Positions 1-7,498 of a DNA stretch of 12,343 bases are shown here, one piece after another; position 1 is the stretch's first letter, and each line of letters starts with the position of its first letter. The DNA lies in NCBI GenBank assembly GCA_964642855.1, contig CAZXSK010000089.1, positions 1 through 12,343 on the forward strand, read 5' to 3'. Made by a program: the position numbers and the translations under genes. This DNA comes from CAZXSK01 sp964642855 (GTDB taxonomy: Bacteria > Planctomycetota > Phycisphaerae > SM23-33). The notes under the pieces were generated by a model. That model saw only the letters and a list, made by a program, of their open reading frames with translations. It ran no database searches and was not told the origin of the DNA.

Positions 1-2
1 CC

Positions 3-2423
3 ATGGCGAGCGGACAGGAAGACATCGACCTGCAGCTCCTTCTGGACGACGCCGTATTCGCCTCGGAGGATGCTGACGGCAATGCCTGCGACATGACGCT
101 CCGGCTGAATCGTCGGGGCGGAAAGTGGCAGACTCTGGGCTGGGGACATGCCCCGTCGTACAACGCAGCCCTGCATCCGGCCACCGTCGACGTCACCCGG
201 AACGGCGGAACGCTGACCATTCGCGTTAGGCTGGACCTTCTCCGGCAGCGTACCGGTGTGCCAAGCAACGACGTGGACTGGCATTACCGCCCCCCGGGCG
301 ACGAATACTTCAAGCCGGCGGTCGAGGCGCGCTGGACCGTCACGCTCAAGCAGGCCGACCATGGCTGGGACGGCACGTACGTCGGCACCTGCGATGGTCA
401 CGAGGTCCGGGGCACGGCGTCGGCCACGCTGGAGAAGCCCTGGCCGCACGTGGTGCACAAGCCCCGCCCCGCCAAGCAGCACCCACGCCTGCTGTGGGGC
501 AAGGAAGACATGCCCGCCCTCCGCAAGCGTGCGGAAACCGTCGAGGGCAAGGCGATCGTCAAACGCATGCGAGAGAAGCTGCGCATCCAGGAGTCCGGAG
601 GCTTCAGCTACAGCGGCATGCGGAACAACACCGCAGGTGAGCCGTACACCGAGGGCTATCACATCGCAGGCTACGCCTTCCTCGATTCACTGGCCGATGA
701 ACCGGAGGCGGTGAAGAACATCCAGCGCCTGCTGCCCGAAGCGATGAGCGCCCCGGGCGAGATGGGCGGCTGGGGGGCGTGCAACCGCATCCTGGGCGTC
801 GCGATCGCCTACGACGCGATCGGCGAAAAGCTCGATGATGCCACGAGAAAGAAAGTGCAGCGGTTCCTGCTCGACCGCACATTCGCGCGTATGGGACCGA
901 TCGACAGCCACTACCATGCAGGCTTCCACGCCATTGGGCTGGTCTGCGCGGAGGTCCTCCGTGACGACGTGGAGCAGCCGAACTATGAGCGGAATATCAG
1001 ACACAGTGAAGAAGCGCTCCGGCTGTACTTCGGCTCGGGACTGAGTCCGAAGGGTTTCGCCGGTGAGTACGCCGGGCCGGGCGAGGTGCTCCGCGACCTG
1101 GCCGGGGCGCTGTATGCCTGCCGACGCGCGACCGGACGCGATCTGATCCGCTCGACCGGCCTGACATGGCTCGGCAGACAGCGCGTGATGTTCCCTCGCC
1201 GTTGGCTGCGGATCCTGGGCTGGGGGCCTGCCCTGCTGACGGCGTCCGAGCAGGACCTGACCGTACTGCGACACGCTATCGGTGACGGGGTCGACGCGCT
1301 GAACTTCCCCATCGAGGGCGTGTACCGGATGATCGCTTACCCCTTTGATATGAAATCCGCAGAACCGGCCGGGCGCCTGCCATTGACTCTCGTGGACAAA
1401 ACCGCCGGATCGGCGATCTTTCGCAGCGGGTGGAACGAGGACGACTGCGTGGTGATCGTCCGTGGCCAGCAGAACGCCCAGGCCACACCGGTAACGGCCA
1501 TGGATTTTGGCCTGCGGGGGATGGGCACCACCTGGCTGTACTGGCGGCCACCGGATTACGGCGTGTTCTGGCTTCCTCGACCACACCGCAACAAGCCCAA
1601 CGTGCCGACCTTCGGTGACCTGCTGCCGACACGGGGAGCGAAGCTGGTGGAGCTGGAGACAGACAAGGACGGGTCGGGACGGATCACGCTGGAACTGGAC
1701 CACTATGCCCCCGGCGAGCCCTGGATTTTCAAGACCACCCATTGCTTCAGTCATCAGATTCCGGACCCCGCAAGCGCCAGCGTGCGCGTCGAGCGAACGA
1801 TTGCCGTGGACTACAGCGGCCGGTCTGGCTCACCCGTGCTGCTGGTGGTGTCCGATCGCATCGGCGGCGCGGGGAATCGTCTGCCCATCTGGCCGATCAA
1901 CCTGGGGCGAAGGGTCACGCCCGTGGGGCTCGACCTTGTCGGCAAGGGACGATCCTGGAAGCAACCCCGACGTGACATCGAGAAGACGCTGATGGATCTG
2001 CTGGCTGTCACGGGAATGGACCGCGAAGCAAGCAAGCCGAACATCCAGCCGCTGCCAACCCGCAAGCTTTTGCTGAAGGGCCCGGTCGAGCGGAGGCGAG
2101 GTAAGCCCCGGCCCGGGATCAAGGATCGTCCGATGATGAACTTCACCCTCGTTTCGCCCCGCAGCGCGACCCTTTCGGTGGAGCCCAGGTTCCACGGCAA
2201 CAACCTGCGAAGCGGACGGATCTTCGCTGCCGGTCCCAAGGGCGGAGCAAATTTCCTGGCCGTAATAACCATCCAGCAGGGCCCGGGGGCGGATGTCGAG
2301 CTTTCCGGTTCCGGCGACGATCGCGTCATCCGTGTCGGCAAGCAGACGGTTCGTTTTGTCAATGGAAGACCGGTGGTGGGCGAGAAGCCCCGCGAGGCCC
2401 CTGACAACGAGGAGAACCGATGA
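3..2423 (+). CDS. Heparinase II/III-like secreted protein, 5' end cut by window edge
   Basis: The protein has the layout of heparinase II/III-type polysaccharide lyases: an N-terminal beta-rich region (about residues 8-145), an alpha-helical toroid-like region (about 160-440) opening with an HPRLLWGKEDMPALRKR stretch, and a C-terminal beta-sandwich opening with IFRSGWNEDD (about 472-481). Lyases of this fold cleave uronic-acid polysaccharides by beta-elimination outside the cytoplasm. The next gene is a full-length paralogue with the same order and the same end (AVITIQQGP here, QVMTIQKGP there). That paralogue has a signal peptide and this frame does not, so the ATG at base 3 is probably internal and the true start lies upstream of the window. 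The position that is Asn-His in the paralogue is Ser302-His303 here, so activity is doubtful. The stop overlaps the next start by 4 bases. The heparinase-like fold is my reading of motifs; the substrate is unknown. Confidence 0.8.
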   Translation: MASGQEDIDLQLLLDDAVFASEDADGNACDMTLRLNRRGGKWQTLGWGHAPSYNAALHPATVDVTRNGGTLTIRVRLDLLRQRTGVPSNDVDWHYRPPGDEYFKPAVEARWTVTLKQADHGWDGTYVGTCDGHEVRGTASATLEKPWPHVVHKPRPAKQHPRLLWGKEDMPALRKRAETVEGKAIVKRMREKLRIQESGGFSYSGMRNNTAGEPYTEGYHIAGYAFLDSLADEPEAVKNIQRLLPEAMSAPGEMGGWGACNRILGVAIAYDAIGEKLDDATRKKVQRFLLDRTFARMGPIDSHYHAGFHAIGLVCAEVLRDDVEQPNYERNIRHSEEALRLYFGSGLSPKGFAGEYAGPGEVLRDLAGALYACRRATGRDLIRSTGLTWLGRQRVMFPRRWLRILGWGPALLTASEQDLTVLRHAIGDGVDALNFPIEGVYRMIAYPFDMKSAEPAGRLPLTLVDKTAGSAIFRSGWNEDDCVVIVRGQQNAQATPVTAMDFGLRGMGTTWLYWRPPDYGVFWLPRPHRNKPNVPTFGDLLPTRGAKLVELETDKDGSGRITLELDHYAPGEPWIFKTTHCFSHQIPDPASASVRVERTIAVDYSGRSGSPVLLVVSDRIGGAGNRLPIWPINLGRRVTPVGLDLVGKGRSWKQPRRDIEKTLMDLLAVTGMDREASKPNIQPLPTRKLLLKGPVERRRGKPRPGIKDRPMMNFTLVSPRSATLSVEPRFHGNNLRSGRIFAAGPKGGANFLAVITIQQGPGADVELSGSGDDRVIRVGKQTVRFVNGRPVVGEKPREAPDNEENR
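2409..2415 (+). promoter_or_regulatory. Ribosome binding site for the second heparinase-like gene
   Basis: GAGGAGA lies 4 bases before the ATG at 2420, inside the last codons of the upstream gene. With the ATGA stop/start overlap it supports this start and translational coupling of the two paralogues. Confidence 0.7.
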
Positions 2424-5005
2424 GCAGATGGTCCCTGATCACCCTGGTTGCTGGGCTGCTTGCCGCGGAAGCTTTCGCGGCCGAACCGAACGAACCTCCG
2501 ATCACTGCCTGGCGGGACGTGACACTTCGTCTGGAGGGAGCGCTTCCGAACGAGCATCGCAAGCTGCAGGACAGCCTGAAGCTGCTGCTGGGCAGGACGC
2601 CGAAGGGACAGTGGCGAAGCTGGGTGCTGGGGTCGTCGGTCTTCCCGGATCCGCGCAATCTGCGGGCGCACGACTATCGGGTCTACAACTGGATCGACGA
2701 CGAAGGCAAACTGCTGTCCGCGGATGACGACGGGGAATGGATCACGCTGAAGGTCGCGATGACCATCCACCCGGACCCGTGGGTGGCCGGCGGAGATCTG
2801 ACGGCTACGATCAAGCTTCGACAAAGCGGGAAAGGCCGACTCAGCGGCACCTATAAGGGCGTGTTCCGACGCGACCGCAAGAGCCCCGCCGGAGAGGCCG
2901 GCGAGTTCGACATCTCCGGGGAAGTCAGCGGGCAGGTGGCTTCAGAGGCATGGCCGGCACCGGTCGAGAAACACCGGGCTCTGTCTCCCGGCGAGCATCC
3001 GCGGCTGATCTTCCGCAAGAGCGATCGGACCCACCTGCGCGAACGCATGGAGACCCCGCTGGGGAAGATGATCCTCGCGCGGCTTGCCGAGGCCATGGAC
3101 CCTAACGACCGCTCCCAGGGCTCGTGGCGAGGCTATGGGTACGGGCTGATGTATCAGCTCACCGAGGACGAGGCGTGGGCCCGGAAGGGGCGGGACTTCT
3201 GCGAAGCGGTCATCGCGGGCGAGCTGCAAAGCCCGCGGTACGGCTGGGCGACGACCGACGGCGGGTACATGCGATCCGGGCCCAGCGCCGCGGCCGTGGC
3301 GGCGACCTACGACCTCTGCTACGACGCGTGGGACGAAGACTTCCGCCGCAAGATCGCCCGGAAGCTGCAGGACCGCGTCTGGCCGAACATGGCCATCTCA
3401 CCCAGCCGCGAGGAGAGCGACGCCCAGTACAGTCCGCGGAGCAACCATTACCTGCTTTGGAACGGCGGCGCCGGTTTGGTGGCGCTTGCGATCCTGGACG
3501 ACCCGGGTGTGGATTCCGACAAGATCCGGCGCGGACATCGAATCTGGCAACGCAGGCTCAAGCGCGGACTCGTGCAAGGCTACGGCGACCACGGCTGGTT
3601 CTGGGAAGGGACCTTCTGCGGCCGCTTCCCGGCCAACATCGCAGCCACGCAGTACATCCAGGCGCTCCGCGTCGCTCGAGGAGCAGACTACGTAGCCAGT
3701 TGCTCCCAGGCGCAATGGCTCATCAGCCGCTGGATGTTCGAAGCCGTCCGCTCGGGCGGGAAGGTTCGTTACAGCCCGCGGGGCATGTACGCCCGCATGG
3801 ACAACTGGAATCATTTCAACGGTGATTTCGCCATGGGCTTCGGCATCCTCCCCGACGAGCACCGCCCCGCCGCCCTGCACTTCTGCCGGGAGGTGCTCAA
3901 CCCCGGCCGCAAGTTCGGTGTCGACGCCACCGGTGTCCGCGAGCTGGTCTATGCCTACGTCAACTGGCCGGACGGTCTCGAGCCGAAGGACCCCGCCGAC
4001 GTGCTGCCCGTGACGCTCTGGGACCGTCAGGCGAATTTCTTTGTCTTCCGCAGCGGCTGGGAGGGTGAGGGCGACATCATCGTCAGCATGCGCGGTGACG
4101 CCCGGGTTATCGGCATGGGCCTGGAGGAGAACTTCCCCGTGGCGATCCCCGTCGGGCCCCACGTGAAAGTCACACACTTCGACGAGCAGCGCGACGAGCG
4201 TCTGACCGTCGTCGCCGCGGAGGTCCGCGACGGCGAGGAGGCCAGCGACTACCACTTCGCCGCCGACTTCAGCGGGCTCTCCGGCAGCAAGGCATTGCTT
4301 GTGGGCATGGCCCCGGCAGCGGCGGATTCCGGCCAGGGCCTCAGCGCCGAGAAAAGGAAGAAGCTCAAAGCCCTGCTGAAGAACCGCTACGGGAGCGGGA
4401 AGAAGGAGAAGAAAGCCCGTGCCGCCGACGCCCCCGGCGCCGATATCCGGCAGCTGGCGCTCAGCGGGCGAACCGTCCAGGTGATGACCATCCAGAAGGG
4501 CCCCAGCCCGGATGTGAAGGTCGTTGGCAAGGGCGATGGCGCGGCGATTGTCGTCGGACGGCGTCGCATCACCTTCGACGGCAAGAAGCTGGCGTTCGGC
4601 AAGACTGGCTGGAGAAATCCGCAAAGACTTCAGCAATACCCGCGCAGCCAGAGCGGCCGGAACGCTCGCCCGCAAGTACGCTCTCCCGGACAAGGCCAAC
4701 GCGAAGGGGAATCGAAAGCTCGTGGTCCAAGCCACGCTGACCAAGACCTCCCCCGTGCCATCCCTTCAGAAAATCGCGCCCTATCGCGAGTCCATCGTGT
4801 ACATGCTCTACCGCGTGGACAAAGTGATCTCCGGCGACGATCCGGGCAAGGAGATCCTCGTGGTGCATTGGGGCATGCGGGACGGCCGGAAGACCCCCGC
4901 GGCGAAGTGGAAACCGGGCCTGCGCCAGGTGCTGACGGTCGATCTGCTCAACGCTCACGCCGAGATCGAATCCGTCACCCCGGCAGACGATACGGAACGC
5001 CTTGA
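2420..5005 (+). CDS. Heparinase II/III-like secreted protein, with a 3' frameshift near 4610
   Basis: Residues 1-20 are a Sec signal peptide with an AFA-A cleavage site, so the protein is exported. A beta-rich domain follows (about 30-175), then a helical region from GEHPRLIFRKSDRTHLRERM (191-210) to about 525, containing Asn342-His343 and a GDHGWFWEGTF loop (389-399). Both resemble active-site segments of heparinase II/III-type lyases. The C-terminal beta region starts at FVFRSGWEGEGD (541-552). It is a diverged paralogue of the preceding gene, translated from an ATGA overlap. Homology to that neighbour ends at about residue 728 (FDGKKLAFG, near base 4603). Beyond this the frame becomes Arg/Gly/Pro/Ser-rich with no domain character, while the +1 frame carries an ordinary protein sequence to 5057. 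The last ~130 residues of this ORF are therefore probably an out-of-frame artefact. Residues 641-672 are a Lys/Arg-rich linker. Substrate unknown. Confidence 0.78.
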   Translation: MSRWSLITLVAGLLAAEAFAAEPNEPPITAWRDVTLRLEGALPNEHRKLQDSLKLLLGRTPKGQWRSWVLGSSVFPDPRNLRAHDYRVYNWIDDEGKLLSADDDGEWITLKVAMTIHPDPWVAGGDLTATIKLRQSGKGRLSGTYKGVFRRDRKSPAGEAGEFDISGEVSGQVASEAWPAPVEKHRALSPGEHPRLIFRKSDRTHLRERMETPLGKMILARLAEAMDPNDRSQGSWRGYGYGLMYQLTEDEAWARKGRDFCEAVIAGELQSPRYGWATTDGGYMRSGPSAAAVAATYDLCYDAWDEDFRRKIARKLQDRVWPNMAISPSREESDAQYSPRSNHYLLWNGGAGLVALAILDDPGVDSDKIRRGHRIWQRRLKRGLVQGYGDHGWFWEGTFCGRFPANIAATQYIQALRVARGADYVASCSQAQWLISRWMFEAVRSGGKVRYSPRGMYARMDNWNHFNGDFAMGFGILPDEHRPAALHFCREVLNPGRKFGVDATGVRELVYAYVNWPDGLEPKDPADVLPVTLWDRQANFFVFRSGWEGEGDIIVSMRGDARVIGMGLEENFPVAIPVGPHVKVTHFDEQRDERLTVVAAEVRDGEEASDYHFAADFSGLSGSKALLVGMAPAAADSGQGLSAEKRKKLKALLKNRYGSGKKEKKARAADAPGADIRQLALSGRTVQVMTIQKGPSPDVKVVGKGDGAAIVVGRRRITFDGKKLAFGKTGWRNPQRLQQYPRSQSGRNARPQVRSPGQGQREGESKARGPSHADQDLPRAIPSENRALSRVHRVHALPRGQSDLRRRSGQGDPRGALGHAGRPEDPRGEVETGPAPGADGRSAQRSRRDRIRHPGRRYGTP

Positions 5006-5057
5006 CCTGACGCCCTGGTGGGCGCTGAAGGTCGAACGCCTCCGGGAGAAAGAGTAA
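4611..5057 (+). pseudogene. Frameshifted 3' domain, remnant or extension of the preceding gene
   Basis: From the GGA codon at 4611 to the TAA at 5055-5057, this frame encodes about 148 residues with normal composition and strongly GC-rich third positions. It starts with GEIRKDFSNTR, then a linker, then a hydrophobic beta-type stretch (KLVVQATLTKTSPVP, PYRESIVYMLYRVDKV, EILVVHWGMRDG) and ends TPWWALKVERLREKE. There is no convincing start codon or ribosome binding site of its own: a TTG at 4524 and an ATG at 4536 lie inside the preceding gene's conserved coding region. Ignoring one base near T4610 fuses it to that gene as FGKTG-GEIRKDF. From memory, similar C-terminal domains occur in planctomycete cell-surface proteins, some in AlgX/AlgJ-like acetylation clusters, but I cannot confirm this. 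It may be a real C-terminal domain broken by a one-base indel, or the tail of a lost gene. Confidence 0.6.
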
Positions 5058-5171
5058 CTGCAGACCAACTGGGCGGTCCATCTGTCTGACCGACGCCGAT
5101 GGGCAAGTTACCTTGAGTGGGTTCGGAGATACCAGGTGATATCTACCAGTCAGATTGAAAGGTTGTGTGGG

Positions 5172-5678
5172 ATGAAAGATCAGAAGCAATACGTCGTGAG
5201 GGCAGCAGTCCTGTTTCTGGCTGCCGGTTGTCTTGGCGTCGTTCCCCTGTCCGTAGAGGCCGGCGAGCCGATGAATCACCGCGTGTACTCGGATCGCGGC
5301 ATGGCCAGCACGGGCATGTTCCCGGCCAAGGATCTTGTGAAGGAATTCTGGGATATTCCGACCGACTTCGACATGAACATCAAGGTTGGGCGGAAAGGCA
5401 CGATCGACCCGTATCTGCCGAAGGCCGACCTCAAACCGGGCGATCGCAAGAACATCCTCTGGCGCATCACGCTGCCGAACTGGGGCAACAAGCGGCTCAT
5501 CACAAGCAACCCCGACTTCACCATCGAGCACCTCATGAGCCGCAGTGGTTTTCGGAGCAGGAGCCTGTTCCATCGGATCTTCGCCCGTCATACCGGGACC
5601 ACGCCGAGCGAGTTCCGCAGCGGCCATCGGTCGGGCGGACCGCAGAAGCCATCGGCCGGATCTGCTCAAACCAGGTAG
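5172..5678 (+). CDS. Chimeric ORF: exported N-terminal half joined to an AraC-type HTH tail
   Basis: From the ATG at 5172 the product is 168 residues. Residues 1-30 form a signal peptide (hydrophobic core VVRAAVLFLAAGCLGVV, likely cleavage after Ala30; the LAAGC stretch is a poor lipobox). Residues 31 to about 108 are an unrecognised soluble segment. Residues about 117-149 match the last two helices of an AraC/XylS DNA-binding domain: SGFRSRSLFHRIF (125-137) followed by HTGTTPSEFR (140-149). AraC regulators are cytoplasmic, and a single HTH tail without the rest of the domain should not work as one. The ORF therefore looks like two unrelated gene pieces joined between about 5490 and 5540, or a frame-compatible misassembly. 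A GTG at 5136 would add 12 residues; the ATG is preferred because it places the charged n-region correctly for a signal peptide. It starts 114 bases after the previous stop. Confidence 0.5.
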   Translation: MKDQKQYVVRAAVLFLAAGCLGVVPLSVEAGEPMNHRVYSDRGMASTGMFPAKDLVKEFWDIPTDFDMNIKVGRKGTIDPYLPKADLKPGDRKNILWRITLPNWGNKRLITSNPDFTIEHLMSRSGFRSRSLFHRIFARHTGTTPSEFRSGHRSGGPQKPSAGSAQTR

Positions 5679-5753
5679 TGTTTATTCTGGCTTCTTCCGC
5701 GGCGCCATCTCGGGCGTCCGTCGCGACGGGGACTTGCGCAGGGATCGGGCCCG

Positions 5754-6527
5754 TCATCGATGAGCGACAACGGTGAAACGGTACCGGTCGCTTCGGTAGA
5801 AGGCATCCTCGAGTTCCACCACCTGGCCGTCGGCGGCGAGCGTCGCTCCCTGGACGCGGATTGCGGGGATCGGCTCGTCCAGCTCGAACTGCTCCATGGT
5901 CCGCCCGCTGTCCAGCGTGACCACGCTCAGGTCCTGGTGAACTTCCGAAAGGACCAGCCCGTAGGTCTGCTCGTAGAGCTTGTACAGGGGGCCCGTCAGA
6001 TCGTGCTGATCGATATCCGGACACAGGGCGGCTCTGACGTACCGCCTCTCCAGCATCATGGGAACGCCATCGGCAAAGCACAGCCTCTCGACACGATGGA
6101 CCAGCCCCTCGAGGGCATAGGAGTTGCCAGCCACGCGAAGCAGCGGAGTTTCCTCTGCCGATTGGAAGCTGACCAGTTGAGTCGATGGCGTGCCCCCCGC
6201 GTGCAGAACGCTTGCATCGAAATCGAGAATCCGGTCGAGTGACAGGTCGAGGCAGCGTGGATGCACGAACGAGCCGCTCCCCCGCTGCCGCTGGATCCAC
6301 CCATGAGACGCCAGGTAGGACAGCGCCTTGCGGGCTGTAGTATTCGAGACGCCGTGGGCGGCGATGATCTCGTTCTCCGACGGAACTCGCGAGCCGGGGG
6401 CAAGCTCCCCGTTGCGGATGGCACGGATCAGCTCGTTCGCGATCGCGAGGTATTTCGGCTGAGTTGACGTCCTGTCATTCACGGTCATGCCTCTGGGCTG
6501 CAGTGATGCGACCCCACCGTACCTCAT
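5754..6527 (-). CDS. GntR-family (HutC type) regulator with UTRA ligand domain
   Basis: This is a transcription factor with an N-terminal winged helix-turn-helix of the GntR type (about residues 24-88: PKYLAIANELIRAIRNGEL, then PGSRVPSENEII, SNTTARKALSYL and the wing RQRGSGSFV). A UTRA effector domain follows (about 118-254, with GLVHRVERLCFADGVPMMLE and YKLYEQTYGL). UTRA domains usually sense small metabolites such as sugar phosphates, and effector binding generally releases the operator. It is the last gene of the five-gene minus-strand operon, so it probably controls that operon and itself. The ATG at 6527 overlaps the upstream stop as ATGA. An ATG at 6488 gives a 244-residue protein of more typical length, but its only SD-like bases (AGAGG) sit one base from the codon. 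I prefer 6527 weakly. The family assignment is firm; the effector is unknown. Confidence 0.9.
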   Translation of the reverse strand: MRYGGVASLQPRGMTVNDRTSTQPKYLAIANELIRAIRNGELAPGSRVPSENEIIAAHGVSNTTARKALSYLASHGWIQRQRGSGSFVHPRCLDLSLDRILDFDASVLHAGGTPSTQLVSFQSAEETPLLRVAGNSYALEGLVHRVERLCFADGVPMMLERRYVRAALCPDIDQHDLTGPLYKLYEQTYGLVLSEVHQDLSVVTLDSGRTMEQFELDEPIPAIRVQGATLAADGQVVELEDAFYRSDRYRFTVVAHR

Positions 6528-7459
6528 TGCGCCAACCGTCTTACCTTCGAGAAGAGGTCTGCAAAGATCCCGTCTCGGTGCACCTGCTCTGCCAGACGGA
6601 TCGGGTGGCGCCCCGCATCGTACCGCCAACTGCAGTCATCGGCCAGTAGTGGGCTGGGAGCAATGGACGTTCGTGCCCAGTCCTCACTGATCAGCCAGCC
6701 GATCGGAGCCAGGTCCCAGATGACTTTCGATGCGCCCGGTACGGTCAAATCACACGATTCGTAAGTCCGAAAGATCTCGCACAGGTAGCTGCCAATCGCA
6801 CCGCAACCATCAAGGAAGCGTTGCATTTCCGCCAGCGTGGTCCGCAATGCCTCAGCCACCAGGGAGCACGGGAACAGGACCAGCGGCACGCCGCAGTCCA
6901 GCACGAACCGGGAAGCAACTTTGTCGCCGGCGAGGTTGAATTCGTGGGCGCTGGGCCAGTAGAGAGGCTGGCCGCCCAGCCACAGCACGACGATCTTCTC
7001 ACGGACATCCGGAGCGGCCGCCAGTGCGGAGGCGATGTTCGTAATCGCGCCGATGGCGGCCACGTAGAGCGGCTCGCCTTGCGGGCGAGCACGTGCCCGC
7101 TCGATGAGATCATCCCGTGCGTCGCTGGCCGCGCTGTCGCCTGGGCATCCCATCCAGCGATCGGCCCCGCGCAGTGCCATCGATGAATCTCGGCCCAGCA
7201 TCTGCAGAATGCGGACGATCTCATGGTAGCTCTTTTCCATGCCGTCGCCCGGGCCGTTGGACCGGGCATTGTGGAATGGAGCTGCATAGACCGCCTGTAG
7301 ATGGATGCGCTCCGGCGAGAGCAGCGCGTGGACCAAAGCGAACTGGTCATCGATCTCGTTGTAGGTGTCCGTGTCCAGTACGACGTCGACCGGCGACTTG
7401 GCCGGCCAGTCGAGCTTCCTTCGTATCTCCTCGTGATTGGCCACGCACGAGTCATCCAT
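6524..7459 (-). CDS. Nucleoside-hydrolase-family protein, atypical active site
   Basis: A 311-residue cytoplasmic protein of the inosine/uridine-preferring nucleoside hydrolase fold, which hydrolyses N-glycosidic bonds of ribonucleosides using a calcium ion held by aspartates. Visible motifs are LDTDTYNEIDDQFAL (28-42), AIGAITNIASAL (135-146), EFNLAGDKVASRFVLD (173-188) and SKVIWDLAPIGWLI (244-257). The first motif has two more residues between its Asp pairs than the classical DTDPGxDD signature. In the C-terminal motif the classical His-Asp pair is Trp248-Asp249, so the aspartate that binds calcium is kept but the general-acid histidine is not. This suggests a subfamily with a different substrate, possibly another N-glycoside or ribose-like compound. 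It is fourth in the operon, downstream of a sugar-isomerase-like gene and directly upstream of the regulator. The start is the ATG at 7459, with a weak AAAGGA about 10 bases upstream. Confidence 0.88.
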   Translation of the reverse strand: MDDSCVANHEEIRRKLDWPAKSPVDVVLDTDTYNEIDDQFALVHALLSPERIHLQAVYAAPFHNARSNGPGDGMEKSYHEIVRILQMLGRDSSMALRGADRWMGCPGDSAASDARDDLIERARARPQGEPLYVAAIGAITNIASALAAAPDVREKIVVLWLGGQPLYWPSAHEFNLAGDKVASRFVLDCGVPLVLFPCSLVAEALRTTLAEMQRFLDGCGAIGSYLCEIFRTYESCDLTVPGASKVIWDLAPIGWLISEDWARTSIAPSPLLADDCSWRYDAGRHPIRLAEQVHRDGIFADLFSKVRRLAQ

Positions 7460-7498
7460 CAGAGGCCGTTCCTTTCCGACGATCAGCGTGGGGGGCTG

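Noticed and set aside
687..1754. Long minus-strand open frame opposite the first heparinase-like gene
   Set aside because: Low-complexity Arg/Gly/Pro/Ser composition and full overlap with a gene with recognisable motifs; long antisense frames are expected at this GC content.
3398..4744. 448-codon minus-strand open frame opposite the second heparinase-like gene
   Set aside because: Ala/Val/Gly/His-rich antisense product without domain motifs; the plus strand carries the conserved paralogue sequence.
4524..5057. Separate gene starting at TTG 4524
   Set aside because: The first ~29 codons overlap conserved residues of the heparinase-like gene in another frame and read as low-complexity; no ribosome binding site. 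Treated as a frameshifted continuation.
5130..5149. Direct repeat TACCAG, 14 bases apart, upstream of the chimeric ORF
   Set aside because: Too short and isolated to distinguish from chance; no promoter boxes of convincing quality nearby.
4569..5669. 366-codon minus-strand open frame
   Set aside because: Spans the frameshift and chimeric ORF but shows no motifs; the plus-strand frames have recognisable AraC and signal-peptide sequences.
5718..5729. Perfect 12-base palindrome CCGTCGCGACGG in the convergent gap
   Set aside because: Only a 4-base stem with a 4-base loop and no T-run after it, so it is not supported as a terminator; GC-rich palindromes this short are common here.
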